A stretch of DNA of 64,000 nt from JALZMG01 sp963739975 (GCA_963739975.1 CAVUCK010000014.1:1-64000), one strand, 5' to 3'; counted from the first letter of the stretch, positions 25,812 to 36,400 are shown. The notes: a model not told the origin generated them from the letters alone. A program made the numbers and translations.

Positions 25812-28472
25812 TCATTCCGTCGCGCCGGCGTCCTGGCGCAGCGCGACGACGGAGCTCAGCGACGTCCGCCCAGGGACCGCCAGCTTGGTGTAGATGTGCG
25901 CCAGGTGGTTCCCCACGGTGCGGACGGACAGGAACATCTCCGTGGCGATCTCCCGATTCGAGAGCCCGCGTGCGGCGAGCTCGAGCACCTCCCGCTCGCG
26001 CCCGTGTCAGCCGGCCCAGCGCGGCGTCCTCGCCGGCGGAGGGCACCGTGGTGGCACCGGCGCACGCACGCGCCAGCTCGTCACCGTGGGCCCGGCTGGC
26101 CAGTTCGGCACTGCGGCGACCGGCGGCGCCATGGCACTGCGCCGCCGCCATCGAGGCTTCGGCGGCGAGCAAGTGGGCACCGCACCGGACGAACGCGTCG
26201 GCGGCGTCATCGAGCGCCGATCCATCGCCGTCGACCAGTCCGACGAGGTGCCGGCGGTAGGCCGCCGGCAGCGGGCCGTCGAGGGCCGGGGCCAGCTGCA
26301 GGGTCGGGCCGAGCGCTCGGTCGGGTGCGCCGATCCGCCCAACGTTGTGCCACGCCTCCGCAGCGATCGCCGCCAACCCAGCCGAGTCCGCCTCCACGGC
26401 GGCGCCGATCATCGTGTCGATGGCGGCGCTCAGCCGTCCTTCGGCCCACTGCGTCCAGGCCTCGGCCGCCGACACCTCCGCCGAGTAGATCGTCACCGCA
26501 GGCTTCCGGGTGGCGCCCGCACGCCCGAGCGCATGACGAGCAGCTGGTACCGCGCCGCACTGCGCTTCGACCGTGCCGGCCAGCGTGTGGGCCCAGGACA
26601 GCAGCGCCGCCGGATCATGCTCCTCGAGTCCGACGACCGCCTCGCGCAGCCAGCGTCGTGCCGACGGCAACGCGCCCTCGGCCGAGCGCGACCCGGCCGC
26701 GCATCAGCGCCCACGTCGGCACGAACTCGTTGCTGTCCTCCGCCACCGCGGCGTCGTACACGGAGACGGCCAGCGCTTCGGCCTGGTCGAGCTCGCCGGC
26801 GAGGATCTCGGCGAGGCACCAGCCCAGCGCCAGCTCGCCGGCCGCCTCGGGCAGGTCGTCGAGGTGGTCGAGGGCCTCCGGCATGGTTGCGTCGAAGGCT
26901 CGCCGGGCCTCCTCCAACTCCCCCCGCACCGCCCGCGCCCCGACGATGGCGGGAACGGCGCGGCAGTCGAGCGAGCGGACCGGCCTCGGCGGCGGCGAAG
27001 ACCGCGCCGCCGAGCTCCAGCGTGTGCTCGGCGCGAGCCGAGAAGAACGCCAACGAGGCGTGGTGGGCGACCACCTCGTGGCGCGACGCGTCACCGGCCA
27101 AGTCGTGCTCGGCGTCGATCAACAGTCGGTCGGCGACCGATGGATCGCCACGGCCCCAGAACACCGCCGACGACCCCAGGATGGCCGCCGTCGCCGCCAG
27201 TGGACCGGGTTCGGACCCCCAGTCGACGGTGGCCAGCGCCTCGAGCACGTCGTCGAAGTGCCCGGCCCAGTAGGCCGACTCGGCCCGAGCGAGCACGGCC
27301 TCGTGACCCGCACCGGCGTCGCCGGCCGCGAGCGCCAGGCGGCTGGCCATCCCGTGATCCCCCGCCGCCAGCGCCTGGCGCGACGCGCTGATGAGCAAGG
27401 CGGGGTCCGTCGGTGTGCGCCCGGCGCGCAGGAACCAGGTCGCCAACCGCAGCACGTCGCCGCGGCGCTGGACACCGATCGCCTCGAGCCGTTGCGCCAG
27501 GTCGAGGTACAGCGCGGTCGCTCGCTCGCCGTCCAGCCGAGCCCTCAGCACCTCCCCATACAGCGGATGGGCGAGCCGAACCAGGTCACGGCGCCCATCG
27601 ACCATGGTCACGAGCCCCAAGGACTCGGCGAGCTCGAGCGCGGGGCGGTGCGGTCCCAGCAACCGTGGCTCCAGCGGCTCGCCGACCGAGACCAGCTCGA
27701 GCAACGCGGTCACGGAGGCGGGGAGGTCGCTGAGCCGTGCCGCCACCAGCTCGAGCAGCCGGGCGTTGACCGGCATGCCGCCATGCCAGCACCACAGGCC
27801 GGTCCGGCCGACCAGCTCGCCGCCGTTCCGGCCGGCGAGCACGACCTCGCGGACGTACAGCGGGTTGCCGTTCGTCCAGCCCCAGATGCGCCGGGCGGTC
27901 GGTTCTTCGACGGGACCGCCGAGCATCGACTCGACGAGTCGCGTCGTCTCAGCCTGGGAGAGCGTTTGCAGGTCGATGCGGGCGGCGATGCCGTCTTTCC
28001 ACAACGCGGTGATCACGTCGGGAGTCGCCGCGCCGCTGCGCAGCGTGACGATCACGAAGGCCGGGCCGGTGGCGAGATGACCGACCACGGCCGCGGATGC
28101 GTCGTCGAGGTGGTGGGCATCATCGATCAACACCACGACCCGGCCGCCGGCCGACGGGTCGGCGACCGCCCTGGCCACGCGCCGGAACGTGTCGAGCTGC
28201 GTCGATCCCAACGGCGGATCGTCGGGCAGCAGGGCGGCGAAGGCACCGAACGGCACGGTGGATGCCGAGTGGGTGGCACGGATCCGCACGACGGGCCAGC
28301 CGAGGCCGGCGATGTGGTGGAGCGCCTCCTCGGCGAGGCGCGACTTCCCGACGCCCATCTCGCCAGCGATGACGGCGCCGTGCGACGTGGCGTTCGACGC
28401 GAGGGAGCAGAGCAGCGCCAGCTCCTCGTCCCGACCGGTCAGGCCGGGCTCGAGCGACAGCGTGGGCTCCAT
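25812..28472 (-). pseudogene. Large ATP-binding LuxR-family (LAL) regulator, frameshifted
   Basis: The complete product would be about 886 residues. An N-terminal AAA-type NTPase has Walker A GEMGVGKSRLAEEAL and Walker B VVVLIDDAHHLDDASAA. A long helical TPR-like middle follows, and a C-terminal LuxR helix-turn-helix reads VLELAARGLSNREIATEMFL then SVRTVGNHLAHIYTKL. Frame changes occur near 26980, 26680 and 26010; the last is an extra C, since GREREVLELAARG is restored on removal. The start MEPTLSLEPGLTGRDEE is at 28472. It lies upstream of the HTH-cupredoxin-ATPase operon on the same strand and could regulate it. Sequencing error or real decay cannot be separated here. Confidence 0.82.
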
Positions 28473-28545
28473 CGCGCTCCGGTTGGCTCGGCCCGCCGAG
28501 CTGGAACCTAGTCCCGCGACCGGCAACGTTTGCCCGTTCCCCACC

Positions 28546-28595
28546 GTTCTGGCCGTCGGAATCGACTCACAACGGTCGGTTGCGACGGCCAGAAC
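28546..28595. repeat. Palindromic repeat family B, copy 1
   Basis: A 50-nt element: a 21-nt left arm starting GTTCTGGCCGTCGGAA, an 8-nt loop, and a 21-nt right arm ending GCGACGGCCAGAAC. It ends 5 nt before the stop of the TetR gene (minus strand). Copies with the same 21-8-21 geometry are at 30104 and 38550. Confidence 0.85.
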
Positions 28596-28599
28596 GAGG

Positions 28600-29199
28600 T
28601 CAGACGAGCAGCGCCCGCACCAGTCGCTCGACCACCGGACCCATCGCGGCGCGGGCCTGGGCCGGGTCCGGGGCTCGGGCCACGTACAGCGCGGCCTCGT
28701 CGAGCGCCCCGACCAGGGCGTGGGCCAGCGGCTCGACGGGCTGGTCGGCGATCTGCCCGGAGGCGACGGCGGCGGCCAGCGCGCCGGTGACGAGCCCCAG
28801 GCCGTAGCGCAACCCGATCTCCCTCCATCGTTCCCACCCCAGCACGGCGGGACCGTCGAGCAGCACGATCCGCTGCACCTCGGGCTCGATCGACGCATCG
28901 AGCCAGGCGTCGGCGCCGGCCAACATCAGGGCCTGGAGGTCGTCGGCCGGTGCGGTGGTCATGAGCTCGGCGAGCCGCTGCGTCAGCTCGGCCTCGACCT
29001 CCTCGAACACGGCGGCGAAGAGGTCGGCCTTGTCGGAGAACTGGTGGTACAGCGCGCCACGCGTCACGCCGGCGGCCTGGACGATCCGCTCGGTGCCGAC
29101 GTCGGCGTAGCCCTCGGTGGCGAACAACCGGCGGCCCGCCGCAACGAGCGCCGCCCGAGTCGCCGCCGATCGGTCGGCCTGGGTTCGTCGAGTCGTCAT
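28600..29199 (-). CDS. TetR-family transcriptional regulator
   Basis: This 199-residue protein has the TetR helix-turn-helix (TRAALVAAGRRLFATEGYAD, TERIVQAAGVTRGALYHQFS) and a C-terminal ligand domain of the TetR_C type (WLDASIEPEVQRIVLLDGPA, VLGWERWREIGLRYGLG). I chose ATG 29199; the frame is open upstream but would cover the divergent promoter. It is divergent from the alpha/beta hydrolase gene, the usual layout for a repressor and its target. Confidence 0.92.
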   Translation of the reverse strand: MTTRRTQADRSAATRAALVAAGRRLFATEGYADVGTERIVQAAGVTRGALYHQFSDKADLFAAVFEEVEAELTQRLAELMTTAPADDLQALMLAGADAWLDASIEPEVQRIVLLDGPAVLGWERWREIGLRYGLGLVTGALAAAVASGQIADQPVEPLAHALVGALDEAALYVARAPDPAQARAAMGPVVERLVRALLV

Positions 29200-29211
29200 C
29201 CTTGGCGCCAG

Positions 29212-29275
29212 TTGACTTCCATGCAGACAGTATGTAAGTTCCGTACCAACTGCACGCAACTTACTCATCCAGGAG
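29212..29275 (+). promoter_or_regulatory. Promoter region of the alpha/beta hydrolase, probable TetR target
   Basis: TTGACT (29212-29217), a 17-bp spacer and TAAGTT (29235-29240) form a plausible promoter for the hydrolase, with AGGAG at 29271-29275 as the ribosome-binding site. TAAGTT and AACTTA form an inverted repeat with a 17-nt spacer and could be a TetR operator. This is inference. Confidence 0.45.
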
Positions 29276-29281
29276 CCCGCC

Positions 29282-30169
29282 ATGTCGACCACCATCACGC
29301 TGCCCCACGGGACGGTGCACTACCGGACCGCCGGACTGGCCGACGCCACCGCCCCGCCGGTCGTCTTCGTCCACGGTGTGTTGGTCAACGGGTCCCTGTG
29401 GTCGGCGACGGCAGCGGCGTTGGCGGCCCAAGGCGTCCGCTCCTTCGCCCCCGACCTGCCACTCGGGTCGCACCCCATCCCCGTCAACGAGGACGCCGAC
29501 CAGTCACCGCGCGGCGTCGCCCGCCAGATCATCGCCTTCATCGAGGGGCTCGAGCTGCACGACGTGACGCTGGTCGGCAACGACAGCGGCGGCGCCATCT
29601 GCCAGTACCTGCTCGACACCGATGCCTCGCGCATCGGCCGGCTGGTGCTGACGAACTGCGACTCGTTCGAGAACTTCCCGCCGCCATCGCTGCGCCGCTT
29701 CATGACGCTGCTGCGCCACCCGGCGGCGATCGCCGCGGCGGGCCAGGGCATGCGGTCGAGCCGGATCCGCAACGGGAAGCTCGGGTTCGGACCGTTCGCC
29801 CGCAGTTACGACCCGGACATGACCGCGGCCTGGGCCGCACCACTGCGCCGCCGAGCCATCCGGCGCGATGTCAGCCGGGTCGTCAGGGCCGTCGACACCT
29901 CCGACATGGTCGCCGTCGGCGGGCGGCTGCACCAGTTCAACCGGCCCGTCCGGCTGGTCTGGGGCACGGCCGACCCGTTCTTCACGCTCGACCAGGCCCG
30001 CCGGCTGGCCGGCGCCTTCCCCGACGCCACGCTGGTCGAGGTGCCGGGCGCCAGGACGTTCGTCCCGCTGGACGCCCCCGACCGCCTGGCCGCCGAGATC
30101 CTCGAACTGGCCGGCGCGACCGGCTCACAACGGCCGGTTGCGACGGCCAGAACGGCTACTGCTCGGTGA
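29282..30169 (+). CDS. Alpha/beta hydrolase, haloalkane dehalogenase/epoxide hydrolase-like, catalytic His replaced
   Basis: This 295-residue protein has the oxyanion-hole motif VVFVHGVLVNGSLW, a nucleophile elbow LVGNDSGGAICQYL with Asp as nucleophile, and WGTADPFFT. Where relatives have Gly-Ala-Arg-His before Phe-Val-Pro, this protein reads GARTFVPLDAPDRLA: the expected catalytic His is Thr. The last 18 residues (ATGSQRPVATARTATAR) are encoded by repeat B2, so the normal C-terminus appears to have been extended by the repeat. The ATG follows AGGAG. Probably controlled by the divergent TetR protein. Confidence 0.85.
   Translation: MSTTITLPHGTVHYRTAGLADATAPPVVFVHGVLVNGSLWSATAAALAAQGVRSFAPDLPLGSHPIPVNEDADQSPRGVARQIIAFIEGLELHDVTLVGNDSGGAICQYLLDTDASRIGRLVLTNCDSFENFPPPSLRRFMTLLRHPAAIAAAGQGMRSSRIRNGKLGFGPFARSYDPDMTAAWAAPLRRRAIRRDVSRVVRAVDTSDMVAVGGRLHQFNRPVRLVWGTADPFFTLDQARRLAGAFPDATLVEVPGARTFVPLDAPDRLAAEILELAGATGSQRPVATARTATAR
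30104..30153. repeat. Palindromic repeat family B, copy 2, inside the end of a coding sequence
   Basis: The right arm and loop (TCACAACGGCCGGTTGCGAC, then GGCCAGAAC) match copies 1 and 3 closely; the left arm matches at 16 of 21 positions. It covers the last codons of the hydrolase gene and ends 3 nt before the stop of the convergent carbamoylase gene. Confidence 0.75.
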
Positions 30170-31061
30170 TCGAGCCGTAGACCTCGGGCCGGCGGTAGCG
30201 GGCGAAGTCGAACACCGTCGAGGTGTAGCGGCGGCACCAGTCGAGGTCGCAGGGCGCGACCACCAGCTCGTCGTCGGCGGTCAACGCCTGCGCCACGATC
30301 TGGCCCGACGGGGCGATGATCATCGACTGGGCCAGCGAATCCACGCCCTCCTCGACGCCGCCCTTGGCAACGCCGACCACCCACGTGCCGTTCTGGTACG
30401 CGCCGGCCTGCATCACCAGGGCGTTGTGGAAGCCCGCCAGCACGTCCTGGCTCGGATCCGGGGCGTAGTGGATCGGCGTGTTGTAGCCGCACAGGATCAA
30501 CTCGACGCCCTGCAACCCCATCACGCGGTAGCTCTCCGGCCAGCGCCGGTCGTTGCAGATCATCATCCCGACCCGCCCGCCGAAGGCCGGCCACACCCCG
30601 AAGCCGTCGGGACCGGGCTCGAAGAACCACCGCTCGGCGTGCTGGAACGGGCGATCGGGCTCGTGGGCCTCGTGGCCGGGGATGTGGACCTTGCGGAACG
30701 TGGCGACGACCGACCCGTCGCGCTCGACGAGGACCTGGCTGTTGAAGCGGTGACCGTCGGCGGTCAGCTCGGCGTAGCCGAGGCAGAACCCGACGCCGAG
30801 GCGGCGGGCCTCGTCGAACAGCGGCTGGGTCTCGGGGCCCGGCATCGACGTCTCGTAGAAGTGGTCGAACTCGGCCCGGTCGTCGACGAACCAGCGCGGG
30901 AAGAAGGTGGTCAGGGCCAGCTCGGGGAACACGACCAGGTCGCAGCCCCTGGCGTGGCCCTCGGTCAGCAGGGCCAGCAGGCGTTCGACGACCACCTTGC
31001 GCTCGTCGGCGCGGGCGATCGGCCCCAGTTGGGCGGCCCCGACCATCACGCGGCGCGTCAT
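30156..31061 (-). CDS. N-carbamoyl-D-amino-acid hydrolase (nitrilase family)
   Basis: This 301-residue protein closely follows the known Agrobacterium D-carbamoylase pattern: AAQLGPIARADERKVVVERL, the Glu in LVVFPELALTTFFPRW, the Lys in TFRKVHIPGHE and the Cys in MMICNDRRWPESYRVMGL, giving the Glu-Lys-Cys triad. It hydrolyses N-carbamoyl-D-amino acids to the D-amino acid, CO2 and ammonia. The ATG at 31061 gives a length typical of the family (about 304). It is convergent to the alpha/beta hydrolase, with a 14-nt overlap of the coding ends. Confidence 0.9.
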   Translation of the reverse strand: MTRRVMVGAAQLGPIARADERKVVVERLLALLTEGHARGCDLVVFPELALTTFFPRWFVDDRAEFDHFYETSMPGPETQPLFDEARRLGVGFCLGYAELTADGHRFNSQVLVERDGSVVATFRKVHIPGHEAHEPDRPFQHAERWFFEPGPDGFGVWPAFGGRVGMMICNDRRWPESYRVMGLQGVELILCGYNTPIHYAPDPSQDVLAGFHNALVMQAGAYQNGTWVVGVAKGGVEEGVDSLAQSMIIAPSGQIVAQALTADDELVVAPCDLDWCRRYTSTVFDFARYRRPEVYGSITEQ

Positions 31062-31158
31062 CACCGCATGCTCGCACACGATTCCGTGCCGCCAGCGGGG
31101 TGGAAACCGTCCCGGATCGTTACGTCCGAGGGTGCAACGGCTCGGCGCCCACCGCCAG

Positions 31159-31228
31159 CTGGGCGCGGAGGTTCTCGATTCCGGGAACCTCCGCGCCCAG
31201 AAGGTGAATTGAGAACGTCCGCGCCCAG
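31159..31228. repeat. Palindromic repeat family A, copy 2
   Basis: CTGGGCGCGGAGGTTCTC pairs with GGGAACCTCCGCGCCCAG, then an extra right arm GAGAACGTCCGCGCCCAG follows 10 nt later, the same organisation as copy 1. It lies 28 nt past the recQ stop (minus strand). The rest of 31062-31255 shows nothing else. Confidence 0.8.
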
Positions 31229-31255
31229 AACGATCGTCGGCACCGAATGGTTGCG

Positions 31256-33367
31256 TCAGGCGTCGAGGGCGAGGACGAGGGGCAGGACCTCGTCGGCGCC
31301 GGCTCGGCGCACGGCGCGAGCGGCCACGGTCAGCGACCAGCGGGAGTCGGCGAGGTCGTCGACGAGCAGCACCGGGCCGTCCACCTCGGCGAGGGCCGCC
31401 TCCACGTCGGGCGGTACCACGAGGCGATCCCACACGGCCGCCAGCCGGTGGGCGCTGTTGCCGCCGCGGTGACCGGTCGGGCCGCCATGGGCGAGGGCCA
31501 GCGCACCGAGCGATCGCAGCTTGCCGAGCGCGGCGATGCGCTCGGCCAGCGAGGCGACGAGCCGCGGGCGCGTCCGCGACGGCATGGCGACCACGGCGAC
31601 GGGGCGACGATCCCACGTCCACTCCTTGAGCACGGCCACCACGGCGCCGACGATGCGGTCGGTCACTGGTCCGTCGCCGGCGGTCGGTCCGACGACGTCG
31701 CGCAGGCGGGTGCCCCAGCCGACGTCGGACAGCCGGGCAACGGCCCGACCGGTCGCCGCCTGCTCCTCGGTGGGGATGCGGCCCTTCACGTCGACGCCGA
31801 GCGACGGCATGCCCGTCGGCCACGTCGAGCGGGGCTCGAGCTCGACGCCCGGCCGATCGATGGCGGCCCGGGCCATGGCCGCCGAGGGCTCGGCGACCTC
31901 GGTCGGGAACCACGCGCCGGCGCAGACGTCGCAGCGCCCGCACGGTGCGGCGTCGGGGTCGTCGAGCGCCTGCCGCAGCTGCTCCATCCGGCACGACTCG
32001 CCGGCGAGGTAGGCCCGCATCGCCTGCTGCTCGTCGGCTCGGGCCTGCTCGACCCGTCGATACCGCTGGCGGTCGTACTCCCAGCTGCGCCCGGTCGTCG
32101 TCCAGCCGCCCTGCACTCGCCGCACCGCTCCGTCGACGTCGAGGACCTTGAGCATCATCTCCAACCGGGCCCGGCGCAGCGGCACGCGAGTCTCCAGCGC
32201 CGCCGTCGACAGCGGCCGTCCGGCGGCGGCCAGTACCTCGAGCGTCTGGCGCACGAGGTCCTCGTCCGGGAACGCCAGCGACCCGAAGTAGCGCCAGATG
32301 GCTTCGTCCTCCCGCCCCGGCAGGAGGAGGACGTCGGCCCGCTCGACGGCCCGCCCGGCCCGCCCGACCTGCTGGTAGTAGGCGATCGGCGACGCCGGCG
32401 AACCGACGTGCACGACGAACCCGAGGTCCGGCTTGTCGAAGCCCATCCCGAGCGCCGAGGTGGCGACGACGGCCTTCACCCGGTTGGCGGCCAGTGCCGA
32501 CTCGATCTCCAGGCGCTCGGCGGCGTCGGTCTGGCCGGAGTAGGCGATGACGTCGTAGCCGGCCGAGCGCAGCAGCGCGGCGACGTCCTGCGACGCGGCA
32601 ACCGTCAGCGTGTAGATGATCCCGCTGCCCGGCAGGGAGCCGAGGTGCTCGACCAGCCAGCCGAGCTGATCCTCGGGACGGTCGAGTCGCAGCACGCCGA
32701 GGCGCAGGCTCTCGCGGTCGAGCGAGCCGCGCTGGACGAGCACGTCGTAGCGCCGACCGTCGACGCCGACGGCCAGTTGATCGGCGACGTCGGCCACCAC
32801 GCGCTGGTTGGCCGTGGCCGTGGTGGCCAGCACCGGGATGTCCGGGCGCAGACCGACCAGCGCGTCACGGATGCGGCGGTAGTCGGGCCGGAAGTCGTGG
32901 CCCCAGTCCGACACGCAGTGGGCCTCGTCGACGACCAGCATCCCGATGCGCTCGGCCAACGGTGGCAGCAGCCGGTCCCGGAAGTCGGGGTTGTTCAACC
33001 GTTCGGGGCTGATCAGCAGCACGTCGACCGACGACGATGCCAACGCCTCCTCCACCGTCGCCCACTCCTCGGTGTTGGCCGAGTTGATGGTGTGAGCGGT
33101 GATCCCGGCCCGCTGCGCGGCGGCGACCTGGTTGCGCATCAGCGCCAGCAGCGGCGACACGATGAGGGTCGGGCCGGCACCACCGCGGCGCAACAGCGCG
33201 GTGGCGACGAAGTACACCGCCGACTTCCCCCAGCCCGTGCGCTGCACCACGAGCGCCCGGCGGTGGTCCTCGACCAGTGCGCTGATCGCCGCCCACTGGT
33301 CGTCACGCAGCGCCGCATCGCCGCGCCCGACCAGCGCCCGCAGCACCTCTTCGGCCTCGTCCCTCAC
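31256..33367 (-). CDS. RecQ-family DNA helicase with C-terminal phosphoribosyltransferase-like domain
   Basis: This 703-residue superfamily-2 helicase unwinds DNA in repair or recombination. The motifs are GWGKSAVYFVATAL (I), VVDEAHCVSDWGHDF (II, DEAH), ATTATANQRV (III) and YYQQVGRAGRAVERAD (VI). A zinc-binding site is visible around CRMEQLRQAL and CGRCDVCAGAWFP. The last 120 residues end in PVLLVDDLADSRWSLTVAAR, a PRPP-loop-like motif, so a PRTase-like domain is fused. This fusion is known in actinobacterial RecQ proteins. The GTG at 33367 is the start. Confidence 0.92.
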   Translation of the reverse strand: MRDEAEEVLRALVGRGDAALRDDQWAAISALVEDHRRALVVQRTGWGKSAVYFVATALLRRGGAGPTLIVSPLLALMRNQVAAAQRAGITAHTINSANTEEWATVEEALASSSVDVLLISPERLNNPDFRDRLLPPLAERIGMLVVDEAHCVSDWGHDFRPDYRRIRDALVGLRPDIPVLATTATANQRVVADVADQLAVGVDGRRYDVLVQRGSLDRESLRLGVLRLDRPEDQLGWLVEHLGSLPGSGIIYTLTVAASQDVAALLRSAGYDVIAYSGQTDAAERLEIESALAANRVKAVVATSALGMGFDKPDLGFVVHVGSPASPIAYYQQVGRAGRAVERADVLLLPGREDEAIWRYFGSLAFPDEDLVRQTLEVLAAAGRPLSTAALETRVPLRRARLEMMLKVLDVDGAVRRVQGGWTTTGRSWEYDRQRYRRVEQARADEQQAMRAYLAGESCRMEQLRQALDDPDAAPCGRCDVCAGAWFPTEVAEPSAAMARAAIDRPGVELEPRSTWPTGMPSLGVDVKGRIPTEEQAATGRAVARLSDVGWGTRLRDVVGPTAGDGPVTDRIVGAVVAVLKEWTWDRRPVAVVAMPSRTRPRLVASLAERIAALGKLRSLGALALAHGGPTGHRGGNSAHRLAAVWDRLVVPPDVEAALAEVDGPVLLVDDLADSRWSLTVAARAVRRAGADEVLPLVLALDA

Positions 33368-33491
33368 ACCGGTCGACCGTACCGACGGGGTGTCACCGTG
33401 CGGCTCACCGCCGCCGCATCCGGATTCCGTGGCGCGATCGCCGCCAGATCTGGCGTCGATCCTTGCTCAGAATCGGTTGGGGGGGAGATGG

Positions 33492-36400
33492 TCAGGGATC
33501 GAGCTCCGGCCGCCAGCCGACTTGCACCAGACGCCGGTCGCCGCCGTCGACGACCCACGCCAGCCCGGGTCGGGCGGGGAGCGGGCGATGGCGCGGCAGC
33601 AGCTCGCCCAGCAGATCGCCGTCGGTGTCCGAGCACGCCGCCATCAACAGCCCGAGGCGGCTGCGCCGGACGACCGACGTCCAGTGCCCGTACATCGCCC
33701 GCAGCGTCACGGGCCGACCGGCGGCCAGCACCAGCAGCCCCGGGCGACGGGCGGCGACGAGCCCGGCCAGGGCAGGGTCGTCGACGTGCTCGGCATCGTC
33801 GACGACGACGAGCACGTGACGACCTGCCGCCTCCTGGACCGCGCCGGCGAGCCGATCCGGCGCCACCGGATCGGCGCCGGCCAGCCCGACCGGGTGACGC
33901 CGGCCGACCACGAGCACGTGCCCGCCGGGCCGGGCCTCGACCCACGACTCGGCCAGCCGCAGCAACGCCGTCGTCCGGCCGCTGCGGGCCGGCCCGGCGA
34001 CGAGCACGTGCTCGCCGTCTGGAACCGTCAGCCGGGCCACGTCGAGGGTGTGGTGATCGATGCCGACGACGAGCTCGACGTCGCCTCCGGTGTTCACCCG
34101 TGCGGCGGGGAGGTCACCGGCGTCGACCGAGCGGGCGAGCACCCGGATCGGCGCCGGCCGGATCGTGGTGGCGTCGACCGGGACGTCGCCGTCGGGGCCG
34201 TCGAGCGCTTCCAGCGACGGCACCGCCAGCTGCGCCGAGCACCCGGACGACGCGATCACGATCCGGCCGGGCACGGCGCACGGAACGGCGGCCGGGCGGA
34301 CACCGCAGGCGCCGGCTTCGCTCGGGTCGTCGAGGTGGAACACCCAACGGTCAGTGCAGGCGGCGAGCAGCGGGCCAGGCATCGCCGTCGGCCGCTCGGC
34401 GGTCAACACGCACGTGACACCGGCGGCGGCACCCTCGGCGACGATCCGTTGCAGCTGCTCCCACCGCCCGCCGCTCGCTGGCGCGTCGAGCACCGTCCGC
34501 AGCGCCGGCACGCCATCGACCCCGAGGACCACGCCGGGCTCACTGGCCCGCCGACCGGTGCTCCGCCGGCGGTCGAGCTCGTCGACGAGCCGATCGAGCA
34601 GACGGCCCATCCGCTCGAGCTCGTGAGGGCGGACCACGCCACCGCAGCGCGCCAACCCCGCCAGCGCGTCGAGACGGTGGTCCCCGCGACCGTCGAGGAC
34701 GTAGACGTGGTCCCGCCCGGCACCGAACACGGTCGCCAGGACGGCCATCAGCGCCGTGGTGGTGCCGGCGCCGAACGAACCGATCAGCGCAAGGTTCCCA
34801 TCGGCGGGCGCCCAACGCAGCGCATCGCGCCGCTGCGCGGCGGGCACATCGACCAGGCCGATCGCTCCGGCCGGCACGCCGCCGTCGAGCACCACCGGCA
34901 GGGGCGGGAGCCAGGGGCGATGCGGCGCGGCGACGTCCGACAGCACGGCTGCGTTGCGGATCGAGCGCACCAGCACGGCCAGCTCGCTCGGCGCTCCTGC
35001 GGCGTCTCCGGCCGGCCCGTCGAGCACGTGCAGCCGCTCCTCGTGCACGGGGCGGGCGGGGCCGGTGCAGCGGCCCGACTGGAACACGACGGCCTCGGCC
35101 GGTCCGAGTCGCAGCATCGCTCGGCCGGGGGTGCCGCGCGAGAACCGCGCCGGCGCGTCGTCGCCGACGACGTCCCGGGCGTCGGCCGCGTCGTGCAGCC
35201 GCAGCGCCAGCCGGAGGTTGGTGTTGGCGCGGATCTCGTCGTCGACCACCCCGGCCGGCCGCTGGGTGGCCAGCACGAGGTGGATCCCGAGGCTGCGACC
35301 GCGCTGGGCGATGCCGACGAGCGCCGACAGGAACGCCGGAAGCTCCGCCGCCAGGGCGGCGAACTCGTCGATCACGACCACGAGGCGGGGCAGCGCAGGT
35401 CGTGCGGGATCGACCCGGTACGCCGCGAGATCGGCCGCGCCGACCGCCCGCAGCAGCTGCTCTCGGCGCCGCACCTCGGCGTCGAGGCTGCACAGGGCTC
35501 GCTCGGCCAGGCGGTCGTCGAGGTCGGTCACCACACCGACGGTGTGTGGCAACTCGGCGCAGGCGTCGAACGTCGACCCGCCCTTGTAGTCGACGAGCAC
35601 GAACGTGAGGTGGTCGGGGCTGAGTCGTGCCGCCAGCGACACCACGAGCGTCCGTAGCAGCTCGCTCTTGCCGGACCCGGTCGTGCCGGCCAGGAGGGCG
35701 TGCGGTCCGTCCCGGACGAGATCGATGTCGACGACGCCGTCGGCGGCCATCCCGATGGACACCGTCGGCGCCGGATCCGGTCCACTGGCCCGCCACCGGG
35801 CGGCGATGGCGATGGCGTCGTCGATCGGTCCCGCCCCGAACCGCTCGCACAGCGCGCCGAGCGTGACCGAGCGGGCCAGCGCGTCCGTCGCCCGCACTGC
35901 GTCCTCCGGATCGCCCACCCCGGCCAGCGACCGCGCCGCGTCCCACGCGTCGGTGAGGGCCAGGCCGGCGACGTGGACGGTGGGCGATCGCCCGGCACCG
36001 GCGATTGAGGCATCCGGGCGCCAGCGGGCAACGCCGATCGAGCCGATCTCGAGGACGCTGCGGCACATCGCCGGCACGGCGTCGCCGGCGGCCACGTGCA
36101 CCGCCACGGCCACGGACCGTGTGGCGCCGATGAACCGGCGCAGCGCCCCGGTGCGCTGGGCCAAGAGGTCCGGGCGATCGGTGACCACGACCACGTGGCG
36201 GGGGTCGCCGTCGTCGAGCGTGGTCAACGCGGCCGCCAGCGCGTCGGCGTCGTCGGCGCCGGTCACGACGGCGTGTCCGCCCGGACCGTGCGGGAGCCAT
36301 GCCGCCCAATCCCAGGCGGCCGTGTCGTCGACGACGACCAGCAGCCGCCAGTCGGCAGGACCGAGCCACGCGGCGAGCTGGATCAGGATCGCCCGGAGCA

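Noticed and set aside
31247..34417. 1056-codon plus-strand ORF
   Set aside because: It runs antisense through recQ and the FHA-FtsK gene, both with clear motifs. Same reasoning for the plus-strand ORFs at 33099-35657 and 36096-37082.
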